64,000 bases of DNA from NCBI GenBank assembly GCA_036250225.1, contig JAPZLL010000069.1:1-64000 (forward strand), written 5' to 3'. This stretch comes from Cercophora sp. LCS_1 (lineage: Eukaryota > Ascomycota > Sordariomycetes > Sordariales > Lasiosphaeriaceae). A program made the position numbers and the translations under genes. A model generated the notes under the pieces. It was not told the origin of the DNA, did not search any database, and was given only the letters and a program-made list of their open reading frames with translations. This document shows, piece after piece, positions 31,394 through 41,178 of this stretch (position 1 is its first letter; every line of letters begins with the position of its first letter).

Positions 31394-33325
31394 ATGTCTT
31401 CGGCAGGTTCTTCGTCAACATGTGGCCTGTCAGCGCCGAAGCTAGATCCCAGGAGCAGGGACATTCGAATCCTTTCTCTCATGCCTGGAAAGCCCAGCGA
31501 CCCTATCATCTGCTCTCTCTCCACAGCCTCACTGGATGGAAACCCCCAGTATGACGCTTTATCGTATGTTTGGGGCGACCCAACGATCTGCGATAAAATC
31601 ATCGTCGACCAGCAGGAGCGAAACGTCACTGCCAATTTATATGCCGCGCTTCGCCGTCTGCGAAACCTGCGAGACGCCACTGAGCCAAAGGAACTCTGGG
31701 TCGATGCGCTATGCATCAACCAAGACGACAAGGACGAAAAGACGCACCAAGTCGGACTCATGGGCCGCATCTACTCTCGTGCAAGAGAGGTGTTTATCTG
31801 GCTGGGCGACTGCGCTGACGACCCTTTCACATTTTCTGACGGGAAACTGACGTTCAACAATTGTCCAAGTGTTGCCAAAGGGTTACCAGGCACCGTGGCC
31901 AGCCAGAGTGACGTTATCCTGGGATTCTTATTCATCCAGCTTCTTGCCAACCATGGACCCGGCACGAGTGGCTGTGTCCAAAATCCGCAACAGGACGACG
32001 GAGACGGCGACCCTAGCCCGGCAACAATGGGACTTCGCGCGTACGAGAAAGGCCTGAGGGCCATCATGGACTTTTCCTGGTGGTCGAGACTCTGGACCGT
32101 CCAGGAAGTTGTTCTCTCGCAAAAAGCAACCGTTGTGTGTGGCAGTGTTCGACTCCCATGGCAGTCGTTCGCCGTTGCAGCCATCAATCTCCGGATCAAC
32201 TTTCGGTACTGCAAGTACAGATGCTGTTCTGGCCTAGACTTTGGACTTCGTATGCGCTTTACGGAAACAGTAAAATCCATATTCGACATCGCGGATGCAG
32301 TGAAATCCCCACTCCCGATCGAACCAATGTCGCGTGTTGAGGTATTTACACGATTCCGAGACAGAGTGGCGTCTGACCCGAGAGACCGTGTTTACGCTAT
32401 GCTAGGTATTCTCGGTAACCCTGAAATCAAGCCGGACTATTCCCTGGACCATCGCATTGTGTACGCCAACGCCGTTGTTGCCATTATACAAAAGACCAAG
32501 TTGCTCGATATCTTGTGGAGACCCAGAGAGTTCGACAGAGATCCCATGCTGCCTTCATGGACCCCAGATTGGACAGCTCGCGTTGAGACGGGCAAGTTCG
32601 CCATGGAGATCAACCAGTTCAGACACCTTCTACTCGAGAGCGCCGTAGGACACCCTTGTGTCACGGTTGGCTATACCCCCGAACACGGTGCTTTGACCCT
32701 CATGGGAGTGCAAGTTGACACCGTCGTTAGCACCTTTGATGCCATGGAACACAAACACCTCAGCACCCGCGCAACGGATTCGATTATACGCTCATGGCTA
32801 AACGCCATTGACAAGTCCAAGCCATACCGCCGAGGAGGAAAGGGAGAAGGAACATACGAAGAAGCGTTTTGGACGCTGATGGCAGGAGACCACATCGTCA
32901 TAGGGTCGGGCGAGGACGAAATCCTACCCGTAGACCTTAAGAATGATGTCGTTTTTGCAAAGAGGGGGACAACGCTTTATGTTGCAACAATGGCGACATA
33001 CCGCCGGATGGAGCCTGAAGAGTGGCGCTTAATCAGGGACGACTATGAGGGCAGGGTGCCACTTTTGGAGGAAAACTTGGTTCCTCAATGCCTGATCAAC
33101 CAACGGTTTTTTCTCACGGAGTCGGGGCTTATTGGTTTGGGACCCGTCGACACGCGAGTAGGGGATACGATTCATGTTCTCCTCGGCGGAAAGTTTCCTT
33201 TTCTCCTTCGAAAGGTTGCGGAAACTGGCACGTTCAACTTGGTGGGGGCGAGCTTTGTCCAAGGCATCATGTATGGTGAAGCAGTACCTGATGGGACTTT
33301 GATACGGCGAGTCACCTTGGTATAG
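31394..33325 (+). CDS. heterokaryon incompatibility (HET) domain protein
   Basis: A single exon of 643 aa from ATG 31394. The HET domain occupies roughly residues 20-215: DIRILSLMPG, YDALSYVWGDPT, LYAALRRLR, ELWVDALCINQDDKDEKTHQ, MGRIYSRAREVFIWLGD, then after an insertion WWSRLWTVQEVVLSQ. DPRDRVYAMLGIL and DYSL are the usual second block near residues 330-350. The C-terminal half includes a beta-rich unit ending VGASFVQGIMYGEA. HET proteins trigger programmed cell death when genetically different hyphae fuse. Most members, like this one, have no proven partner. ATG 31190 would add 68 residues that do not resemble the family, so the downstream start is preferred. Such genes are typical of variable fungal regions, in line with the broken neighbours. 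Confidence 0.92.
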   Translation: MSSAGSSSTCGLSAPKLDPRSRDIRILSLMPGKPSDPIICSLSTASLDGNPQYDALSYVWGDPTICDKIIVDQQERNVTANLYAALRRLRNLRDATEPKELWVDALCINQDDKDEKTHQVGLMGRIYSRAREVFIWLGDCADDPFTFSDGKLTFNNCPSVAKGLPGTVASQSDVILGFLFIQLLANHGPGTSGCVQNPQQDDGDGDPSPATMGLRAYEKGLRAIMDFSWWSRLWTVQEVVLSQKATVVCGSVRLPWQSFAVAAINLRINFRYCKYRCCSGLDFGLRMRFTETVKSIFDIADAVKSPLPIEPMSRVEVFTRFRDRVASDPRDRVYAMLGILGNPEIKPDYSLDHRIVYANAVVAIIQKTKLLDILWRPREFDRDPMLPSWTPDWTARVETGKFAMEINQFRHLLLESAVGHPCVTVGYTPEHGALTLMGVQVDTVVSTFDAMEHKHLSTRATDSIIRSWLNAIDKSKPYRRGGKGEGTYEEAFWTLMAGDHIVIGSGEDEILPVDLKNDVVFAKRGTTLYVATMATYRRMEPEEWRLIRDDYEGRVPLLEENLVPQCLINQRFFLTESGLIGLGPVDTRVGDTIHVLLGGKFPFLLRKVAETGTFNLVGASFVQGIMYGEAVPDGTLIRRVTLV

Positions 33326-34062
33326 CAACGGGGACTTGCCTTCCCTTGACAAGCGCTCGACTTTATGACAACCGCACGGTGGCGATGTTTAGGCCGCGCC
33401 CGTCTTTCGCACCATTGAGGCATGGTTCTTCCCTTCCCGTACATCAGCGCCCATTTCCAGCCTCCCACATGCTTGGAGCCTAAAGACCCTGCAGCACACG
33501 GAGCAAACAGGGTGCGATACCACACTCAAACACCCATCTCGTCGCAGCACTTGCGTGTTTTCAGTTAAAGCTATCCCATATGCGTGCTTCTAAGAGTGGT
33601 TGAGCTGTATGTCAGACGCCACACCGGTGTTGGCGATCCTTCCCTTGTTCCACCAACCAACGACATTCTGAACCGCCATCATCATCGAAGCAACCTGGGA
33701 AATCCGACAAGCGGCTCGCTTTCACAAGACGGTAGAAGAGCGAGCAAAAGATCCGGGTTGAGCTGGAATAGGTATCCGATCGCATATGGCGGGCCGCCGC
33801 GTGATGAACGTGTGCGGCGCGGTGCGTGATCTAAGTCGACATGAATTGAAGCTGCGGTTGTCGGCATCTCGGAGCCGTGCGAGGAAGACGAGGTTGCCAG
33901 CGACCAAGCGCCGAATCCCGTCCAAGCGAAGCCGTGATCAAGCAGGCCTATATATGTCATGAGCAATGAATCGACATGCCCGTGGGCCCAACAAATCTCC
34001 AAGCATCCAGAGTTCACTATCAAGCGCCCTATTCTGAATTCTGGCCGTAAACCGCCGTCAAA
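33326..34062. other. intergenic, nothing seen
   Basis: The 3' flank of the HET gene and the promoter of the broken methyltransferase gene. No protein-like frame. Confidence 0.45.
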
Positions 34063-35298
34063 ATGGCCTCCCCAAGCCGCATCACCGAGCTGGCCTCCAT
34101 AATCCAAACTAACACGGCAATCCTAGACACCTACCTCATCCAAAACAATCTCCCAAGCCCCTCGTTCTCCCCAACTTACACGCCAAGCTTCAATCTCCCA
34201 CCTGAAATCGCCGAAGCCCGCAACGCCGCCCTCGCCGCCTCCGACGAGCTCCAATGCCTCCTTCACGACCCGGCCACAAGCATCGCCAACAAAATGATGG
34301 AAGCCGCGTCCCTGCCCATCCCACTCGCCATCATATCAAAACACCACCTCGCCAGCGCTTTCCCGTCCGACCAAACCTCCACACCGGCCCAAATCGCCGC
34401 CGCTTCAGGCCTCCACGCGTCCGACGTCCACCGCATCCTCCGCAAGGCAGTAACGCTGCACACCTTTGCCGAACCAACCAAGGGCGTTATCGCTCATACC
34501 TCACTTTCGAGGGCTATCGCTGAGGTACCGCATCTCCGAGCAGCAATCCACGCCTTTACAGAAGGCATGTAGACGTGCGCACCGCACATAGTTCAGCAGC
34601 TTGAACGGTTCCCAGGGTCGGGAAGTCCAACCGAGACGGCGTGGAATCTGGCGACAGGCCGAAAGGGCGCGTTCTGGGAGGAGTACGCCACCATGCCCGA
34701 CGAAATGGGCCGGTTTGCGGAGGCGATGCAGTTGTTGGCCGCAACGGCGAGGTTGGACATGCGGTTTTTGGTTGAGGGACATGATTGGACTGGTGCCAAA
34801 ACGATTGTTGACGTGGGTGGTTCGAGGGGTGAATTGGCGGGCAGGTTGGTTGCCAAAGAAAAGGGACTCAAGGTCGTGGTGGAGGATCGGGAGGAGGTGG
34901 CGCAGGAGGTGGAGGGTGTCGAGTTTCGGGTGCATGATTTCTTTGGGGAGCAGCCTGTCAAGGGGGCGGATGTCTATGTGTTGAGGCAGATCTTGCATGA
35001 TTGGAGCGATGAGTATGCTGCGAGGATCTTAAGGGCGTTGATGCCCGCGCTGAAGAAGGGGGCCAAGGTGGTGATTAATGATACGGTGTTGCCAGAGCCC
35101 GGGGAGGTGAGTTTGGTGCAGGAGAGGGCGGGCAGGGAGTATGATTTGGTTACGTGGAGGCTGTTTAATGCGAAGGAGAGGGATGTTGATGATTGGAGGT
35201 CTCTGATCACGCTTGCGGATGAACGATTCAAGATCACGGGGATTAATAGGCCCGAGGGATCGCAGTTGAGTGTTATTGAGGTTACTTGGGAGGGTTGA
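34063..35298 (+). pseudogene. O-methyltransferase gene interrupted by one in-frame TAG
   Basis: ATG 34063 opens a frame of 169 sense codons ending at TAG 34570-34572. The same frame continues for a further 241 codons to TGA at 35296. Both parts match one PF00891-type fungal O-methyltransferase of about 411 codons. The first half has a winged-helix dimerisation domain (TPAQIAAASGLHASDVHRIL). The second has the SAM site IVDVGGSRGELAGRL and the catalytic segment VLRQILHDWSD. The residues around the stop are also family-like, so nothing appears deleted. An intron removing the stop was considered: the only short candidate (GTAGAC to CCCAG) shifts the frame. The protein resembles secondary-metabolite methyltransferases. 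No synthase gene is nearby. Confidence 0.82.
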
Positions 35299-35503
35299 TA
35301 GGATTCATCAGTAGTGAATACATACCAGGGTGTGGATAGTTTGGTGAAAACTTCACTGAGACCACAGTCGTTCCGTATGAAGGCACTGTCTTACACACGC
35401 TTGGTCACAGCGAGATACGTGAGATACGTGCGTCAACAAGAGCGCGGCGGTCTGCTATCCAGGTGCTCACAGAAATGCATGCATTACCACCCCCGAGGTG
35501 TTG
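35299..35503. other. short convergent 3' spacer
   Basis: Between the methyltransferase stop and the first small Cys/His paralogue. Nothing else is seen. Confidence 0.4.
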
Positions 35504-36203
35504 TTACATCCCGAGCTTCCTCTTTTTGGCTTGGGGCTCATCTCTGTCATCCTCATCTTCATCCTCTCCATCTTCCTCATCATCTTCCTCATCCTCCTCA
35601 TCTTCTTCATCTTCGTCCTCTTCGTCCTCTTCGTCCTCCTCATCGCCGCTAGGGGCAGTGCATTCCGAGCCAGCGTCGTTGAGACCAAGTCGTTTATTCT
35701 TGGAAGGGTTCGCTTGATGCCTGCTCATCCTACATCCCGGCTCATCCCCGTATCTATCGCAACAGTTCCACATGAACTTTTCCGGATAGTTCCTCTTGTT
35801 GTAAGACGTCTCAACCGGACCATGGCAATCTTCATCGTGATCTGGCCAAAGGTCGTAATCGGCCTCCATATCTCCTGGAGTCGGTTAGATATATGTAGAG
35901 GAGGTTGCGCGCGGTATTCTCGAGGGCCCGAGGAGGGCCCAGGGGAAAACCAAACTTACCATTGTGAAACCGGCAAGCCCTCTTGGTATTCTCGGACTCC
36001 TTGAAGGGAGTATCGCACTGAACGCAGATCTCAATGGTTTCCTGCGCCGGTTTGGTGACTGGCACTGTGTTGTCGAGTTTGCGTAGCAGGCCGACTGCCT
36101 TGGTGCGAACCTTGAGGTCGTTGCAGAGCGCAACGAGGATGGCGCGGACTTTCCATTCCTCGGCTGACTCGATGGCTAGCAGATCTCTTTGAATAGCTTC
36201 CAT
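35504..36203 (-). CDS. small Cys/His protein with acidic tail, paralogue A
   Basis: Two exons, 35960-36203 and 35504-35874 (complement), 204 aa. ATG at 36203 is the first in frame. The intron has GTAAGT and CTCCAG. Residues 10-35 form a helix (EEWKVRAILVALCNDL). ICVQC...CRFHNG (C-x2-C, then C-x2-H) is interrupted by the intron exactly at the G of HNG. The second exon opens with an acidic segment (DMEADYDLWPDHDEDCHGP), then WNCCDRYGDEPGCRMSRH, which gives a second Cys/His cluster. It ends in a run of about 45 Glu/Asp followed by KKRKLG, like a nuclear localisation signal. The fold is probably a zinc-binding nuclear protein, but the function is unknown. Two further copies lie at 37916 and 39270. 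Confidence 0.82.
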
Positions 36204-36552
36204 GATGTTTCTTAGGTACAAGTAGCTTCAGAACAAGGATGGAATGAAGTGAATAGGGACAGATTCTCGCGGGGTGAGACGCGTTTGCATCTGATGCCAA
36301 GACCGACGACGCGAGCCTGTCTTGGTGGCGTTTCAAACTTCCTTTTTCTTTTCGTTTTCGCGCATCCCTGCTACTGTGTAACCAGGCAGGGGCCATTCAT
36401 GTCTCCACCCACCACTCCAGCTGGGTGACACAGCTTCATGACCTCGCTCGGGGTTTCAACCAGAAACTCTTCGAAAAACAAACAACGATGGTCTCAATGA
36501 GTGAGGACTTAACAACTTCGAGAGACACCCTCGAATCCATCCAGGCCAACCT

Positions 36553-36942
36553 CTAAATCAGAGAAGAAATGGACATGATCTTCCTCCTCTTATGTCTCAC
36601 CTCGTGCTGACCCTCATCTACGCTCAGGATTATAATCTCGCTATCCATTCCAGCTCCATGTCCATTACGCCGTTGTTGCCCTTCGTTGCTATCGTTTCCC
36701 CCTATTTCTTCACGTCTCTGATCGCCCTCCCCTTGTTGATGCACTCCAAACTTTGCATGATCATCGTCCTTTTCCCCTTCCTTTCCACCCGAGCCCTCAT
36801 CGTCACCTTTCCCAGCATCCTCTTCATCTCCACCCTCTTCACCCGCACCATCAATCTCCTCCTCACTCTCCTCAGGATCAGCCCTCGAAACCTCCGAAAC
36901 AGCGGGACAAACAGCGCTCTGGAGGCGACCCCTGCTGTCTGA
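36553..36942 (-). pseudogene. acidic-tail relic resembling paralogues A-C
   Basis: A minus-strand frame of about 130 codons closed by a TGA upstream. It reads VSEVSRADPEESEEEID, then a Glu/Asp/Gly run, and ends HKRRKIMSISSLI. Its layout (acidic run then a basic KRRK-type end) matches the tails of the three small Cys/His genes on either side. No intact CxxC/CxxH half was found upstream, although a neighbouring frame past 36950 contains Gly/His-rich residues that might be decayed sequence. Read as a fourth, broken copy. It could instead be an unrelated acidic gene with an upstream exon I did not find. Confidence 0.35.
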
Positions 36943-36955
36943 TCACTCATTGCCT

Positions 36956-37915
36956 CGGGGTTTTCTGCGACGATGGCATTGCCACCGCTCGTGTTAGCAC
37001 CACGGTTATGTCCGAGACCGGACTGGTGATAATTGTGCGTGGACAGATGTCGTGGAGGTGAGGCTCAACTGTGCCCCCTCCGGGTACAGGGGATGATTCT
37101 CTTGGGGGACGTATCCGTCGTACCTTTCAGAACAGCCCCCTTTGAGGTTGGCCTGATCAATGCCATGCTGGGAGAGGTGCCAGGCAGTTGGTGTACTGTC
37201 ACCTGGGGAGGGCCAAACCTGGTTATCGCGTTGCGGCGCAGCAAAGCCTGACAGGGCTTTGAACGGACATCAACAACCCCTAAGGCTTCCGAGAACTTCA
37301 ATCCCGTGAAGCCGAAAACCGAAATCACATCTTCTAACAACGAGCGGTGCAGCACTAAGGTGGTGCATGTGGAAAGTGAAAGTGCCATCCAGCCTCCTTC
37401 AAAAACATATGGGCTTGTTTGGGCACAGGCCCTTCCTTGTTCGAGAAAAAAAGTCACGAGAGAAGCATCAGACAGGATAACTGGGCCCATTTGGGAATAG
37501 AGAAGTGCGAATGCCTAGTATCTGGTGTTTCTCACGTTTGGAGCGTGTGCTTGATTGAAATCGAAGGCCAGTGACAAGAAGTACCTGCTCAACGAAGTGA
37601 AATTGCCTTATACTGAGATTCTTGGATGAAATTCCAATCCCTGAAATCTCATTCAAGACTCTGACTTTTATTATAGTACTTCTAGCTCTTTTCAAGCCAT
37701 TTCCTACCTCTTGGGTATTGATTACGCATCTCCGAGCAGGTGTGGACAGTCTTTTTTTTTTTTTGTCTCTTGTGGCAGGGGTCAACCCGGAATTTCCGTC
37801 CAGACGCGCTAAAACGCCACCAAATCCAACGTCGCGACTTCATCTTGGCGTAACCCCGTCTCATCAACAACGCTAAACCCGCGTCACCAAAGCTCCTCTC
37901 TCTCTCATCATAGCC
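36956..37915. other. intergenic, nothing seen
   Basis: Upstream of paralogue B. Frames of up to 141 codons on the minus strand lack family signals. Confidence 0.45.
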
Positions 37916-38535
37916 ATGACGACCATCAAGGAAAAGATTTACAAGGCAGAGGATTGGAAAATCCGAGCGATACTCACCGCCCTCTGCGATGACACCGATA
38001 CCTGCCGAAAAGCTGAGGACTTGTTGAAGCAGCTCAACCGGTCCAACTCGTCCGACACTGTGATCTGTGTCCAGTGCGGGATTGCCTTCAATAAAAACCG
38101 CAACACCAAGAAGCTGTGCCGGTATCACAACGGTAAGCACCTCGCGACCAGTTGGATCAACTCGCGCTCACCGCTGTTCCAGGTGCGATGGAACCCGACT
38201 ATGACGGTGATTTTTGGGCCGACCACGATGAGGACGCCCATGGAGAGATCAACACGAAGGATAACAAAAAAGAGTATCCGGAGGGTTTCATCTTCGATTG
38301 CTGCGAGAGAATGGGCGACAAGCCGGGATGCAGACGCTTCCGACACGAATCCGACCCAGCCAAAAACAGGCGCAACGGAGCCAAATATGACGATTCAGCA
38401 TCCGAGACTGCGCCCGACGATGATGATGGCGGTCGCTACGTGGAGGGCTCTGATGAGGAGAGTGCCAATGGGAATGGAAAGGAGGAAGACAGCCATGACA
38501 CAAAGAAGCGGAAGATTCACGATGTTTACATGTAG
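37916..38535 (+). CDS. small Cys/His protein with acidic tail, paralogue B
   Basis: Two exons, 37916-38132 and 38183-38535, 189 aa. The 50-bp intron interrupts HNG at the same place as in paralogue A. The order is EDWKIRAILTALCDD helix, VICVQCGIAF and CRYHNG, then MEPDYDGDFWADHDEDAHG, FDCCERMGDKPGCRRFRHE, an acidic Ser/Asp tail and KKRKIHDVYM. It is the closest relative of A. Both share the ADHDED/PDHDED and CC-x6-8-GC-RxxRH motifs. Conservation of the Cys and His positions in all copies points to metal binding. Function unknown. Confidence 0.85.
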
Positions 38536-39269
38536 ACAAACCTTCACGTGTGAATCGGAACCAGCCGAGCACCAGATTTAAACCAAAGCAGCATAACACT
38601 CTCCGGGCACTCTTTATCGCATTTGAAGTGGATGATTCAGATCACAAGTCAAGACCTAGCAAAAATAGACACCACATTCTGAGGCAAATACGAATACTCG
38701 ACGTCTAGACCTGCCCCCAAAGATTGCGTCAGCGGAATTGAAATGCCACATGTGGAGGACGGTCAAGGTACAAAACAAAGAGAGATGCTGAAAAAGAGCG
38801 GGCGTCCACAAGTTGTGGAAGCTTGATAGCAGTGGAGTTTATATACCAACAAGAGATGCCCAACTTCTGCATATAGGTGGATAACCAACCTTCTTCAGAG
38901 TGAATGTGAATGCACGTAAGATGCTTATAATAATTAAAGCCTATAGTTGGTTCAACAAACAACACAAACGGCTTTATACCGGTTCATGATAATATCGTAG
39001 CAAGGGTATGTATAGGGTCATGAAACCAGTGACAGAATCTGGGTTCCCTCGGCATTTTCCGTGAACTTCCGCCAATGTAAGAATTAGTTTCGCCAAATCG
39101 AGCAGAGAAAACAATACCCCTCTCAACCAACCTCTTCTGCCTTTTTTTTTTTTTTTTTTTTTCAAAGGATTCAGCTTCCCATCACCCGTCAATCAACTCT
39201 GCCCTTGCACTCGCTCACTACGCCATTTCACCTTGAAGAACTTTATGTGAAATTCGGTCAACCCCCACA
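38536..39269. other. intergenic with a poly-T tract before paralogue C
   Basis: A run of about 21 T lies near 39142-39162, some 110 bp before the ATG of paralogue C. Otherwise nothing seen. Confidence 0.5.
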
Positions 39270-39971
39270 ATGTCAGGTTTGACCCCCGAGGACTGGATCG
39301 AGAACCTAGAGGGCTGGAAGCTCCGGGCCGTCCTCATGGCCATCAGCAAGGAGTATCCCGCCCGCGGCCAGATTGAAGAATGCATCGCCAACATCGATGG
39401 AGCAGCACCAGGCAACGTGCTTTGCATCGAGTGCGGAAAGGCCTACGACCGAAACCGCAACCACAAAAAGCGGTGCCGCACCCACACTGGTAAGGAGGAA
39501 ATCAATATTGGCCCAAAGCTCTATTATGCTTCCCTAGAGTTTTGAGTCGTCATCGTATAGCTGACTCCCATCTCTCCCACTTGAACAGGCGAGCTTGACG
39601 ATACTGACGAGGAGTGCGTGGATCCATTCAACGGTCTGGACACGTTATTCAGTGGCAAGAATCTTGACAAGGCAACCGCCGAAGGACGAGCCAACCGCAA
39701 CAGGTTGAGGATGAACAGTCCCAGATACTTCCGCTGGACTTGCTGTGGACGTAAGCACAACGGGCTGGGGTGCAGATTGAGCCGACATCGGTACCGTATT
39801 GACGACGATTCGAATGACACTGCATCCGAGATTGGTTACAGCGATGGAGAGTTTGTTCGCGCTCTCGAGGAGGACACCGACAACGACGCTGATATTGAGG
39901 ACGTCGACATGAGAGACGCCAACGGCGAGGAGGATGAGGAGGGGCAGGATGGTCAGGAGACGAAGAACTGA
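39270..39971 (+). CDS. small Cys/His protein with acidic tail, paralogue C
   Basis: Two exons, 39270-39489 and 39589-39971, 200 aa. The intron again falls after the G following C-x2-H (CRTHTG). It has LEGWKLRAVLMAISKEYP, LCIECGKAYDRNRNHKKRC, then DDTDEECVDPFNGLDTLF, FRWTCCGRKHNGLGCRLSRHR and an acidic tail ending EDEEGQDGQETKN. It is the most diverged copy: the central DHDED motif is replaced and the terminal KKRK is missing. The CxxC...CxxH and CC...GC...RH positions are kept. The three copies lie within 4.5 kb, one inverted. Confidence 0.83.
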
Positions 39972-40113
39972 AAGATTGAGCTCAAGATAATTCTGTTAAG
40001 CTTGTATCTAAGACATCAATGAGGAGAAAATATGGAAGCAGAGATGTACACAGTTCGTGGCTAGGTACCTTTCGACTACAGGATGTTTCTTATCGGATAG
40101 TTGATGGAAGCGG

Positions 40114-40200
40114 CAAAAAAAGTCAGTTGTGGATTTGAACAGATTCGAACCAATGACTTCGTCATCTGCGAGAGAAGACAGCATGCTCAGCACCAACTGG
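40114..40200 (-). other. tRNA-like relic (A-box, B-box and T7)
   Basis: The minus strand shows TAACCAGTTGGTGCTGAGC (A-box-like D arm), then GACGAAGTCATTGGTTCGAATC (variable loop and near-perfect B-box GGTTCGAATC) and, 20 bp later, a T7 run like a Pol III terminator. The acceptor stem does not pair and the T stem has a mismatch, so it is not a functional tRNA as it stands. It could be a decayed tRNA or the head of a tRNA-derived SINE. It abuts the stop codon of the next gene. Confidence 0.35.
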
Positions 40201-41178
40201 TTACGTCATATGATGCTCATCCCACCATTTGAGCACCCTCAAAGCCCGTAGTGTGATCCACGGCGAAGGTTTGTTGACCCCTTCGTTGACTCTCAACCAT
40301 TCGCGTCCCCTATGCTCTATGTCCAGCACCCACTTTCCACCGTCCTTTTGCTTGCTACGAACCTTGTCGACAGCTTCCTGGAGGCGTGAATCTGGTGTAG
40401 TGCCGTTGAGAACTGATTCGGCGCGAAAATAGTCAAGGGCACGTAGTACATCGTAACGCCAATGATTCGGGTGTGTTAGTTGCAGATACTCTTCGTCGAT
40501 TGGCTCTCCAGTCGTCAAACGGCGGAACAGATGGCGCTTGAGGAGATATTCCTCCCCGGACTTTCGGGCTGCGATGGTTTCAGTCGTTCCACCGGTAACC
40601 TTCTCGTACTCCAAAAGACCTTCGAGAACACTGATAGTTGTGTCGAACGATGAACGGAGTGACCCGTTAGCGCGTTCGCAATTCCACCCTCCGTCCACTT
40701 GACGCTCGCCAAGGAGGCGTTGGATGATGAGCGAGACATCGACGCCAAAGTAGGCACCATCTGCCACAGTCCTGCCGTTGATGCACTCTTCGACTTCACC
40801 ATCCCAGTACGGCTGATCTCCTTCATCCCATCGACAGTTTTTGCCGATCAAATCAACGGTTCGCTTGGCATTGTCGGAGGACGGATCGAGACCGAACTCG
40901 CGGAGTTGTTGCAATGCCCAGCACGTGGCGGTCCAAGGCTGGCCCGCCTCTTTCCATTCCGAATGCGGGAAATCCTTGGGTATGAATGAACCCCCTGCCC
41001 ACTGGCCGTCGTCATCCTGGTACGACAGGAGGGCAACCCCCCATCCCTCGGTTTCGACCTTGCTTCTCTCGGCGGCCCACTCCGACTCGGGTGCATCGAT
41101 AAGGTCACGCAATGTTTGCCAGCGGATGGATGCATCGGAATCGAGCAGCCACTGGATGGCTGAGTCGTTGGAGGACAT
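40201..41178 (-). CDS. stand-alone squalene-cyclase/terpenoid-cyclase-like alpha-toroid protein
   Basis: A single exon of 325 aa. The chosen ATG is at 41178; the frame runs further upstream but with no ATG. QW-type repeats typical of the squalene-hopene cyclase barrel are visible: YQDDDGQWAGGSF near residue 54, then ATCWALQQLREFG, RQVDGGWNCE near residue 170 and KQKDGGKWVLD near residue 280. Only one toroid domain is present (full squalene cyclases have two and over 600 residues), and the DxDD protonation motif is absent. A role as a classical cyclase is therefore unlikely. Such single-domain members are known from bacteria and scattered fungi and have no assigned substrate. Transfer from bacteria is possible. 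No terpene genes lie nearby. Confidence 0.75.
   Translation of the reverse strand: MSSNDSAIQWLLDSDASIRWQTLRDLIDAPESEWAAERSKVETEGWGVALLSYQDDDGQWAGGSFIPKDFPHSEWKEAGQPWTATCWALQQLREFGLDPSSDNAKRTVDLIGKNCRWDEGDQPYWDGEVEECINGRTVADGAYFGVDVSLIIQRLLGERQVDGGWNCERANGSLRSSFDTTISVLEGLLEYEKVTGGTTETIAARKSGEEYLLKRHLFRRLTTGEPIDEEYLQLTHPNHWRYDVLRALDYFRAESVLNGTTPDSRLQEAVDKVRSKQKDGGKWVLDIEHRGREWLRVNEGVNKPSPWITLRALRVLKWWDEHHMT

Noticed and set aside
34568..34620. An intron that would remove the TAG of the O-methyltransferase
   Set aside because: The only short GT..AG pair is 47 bp and shifts the downstream frame, and the residues in it are family-like.
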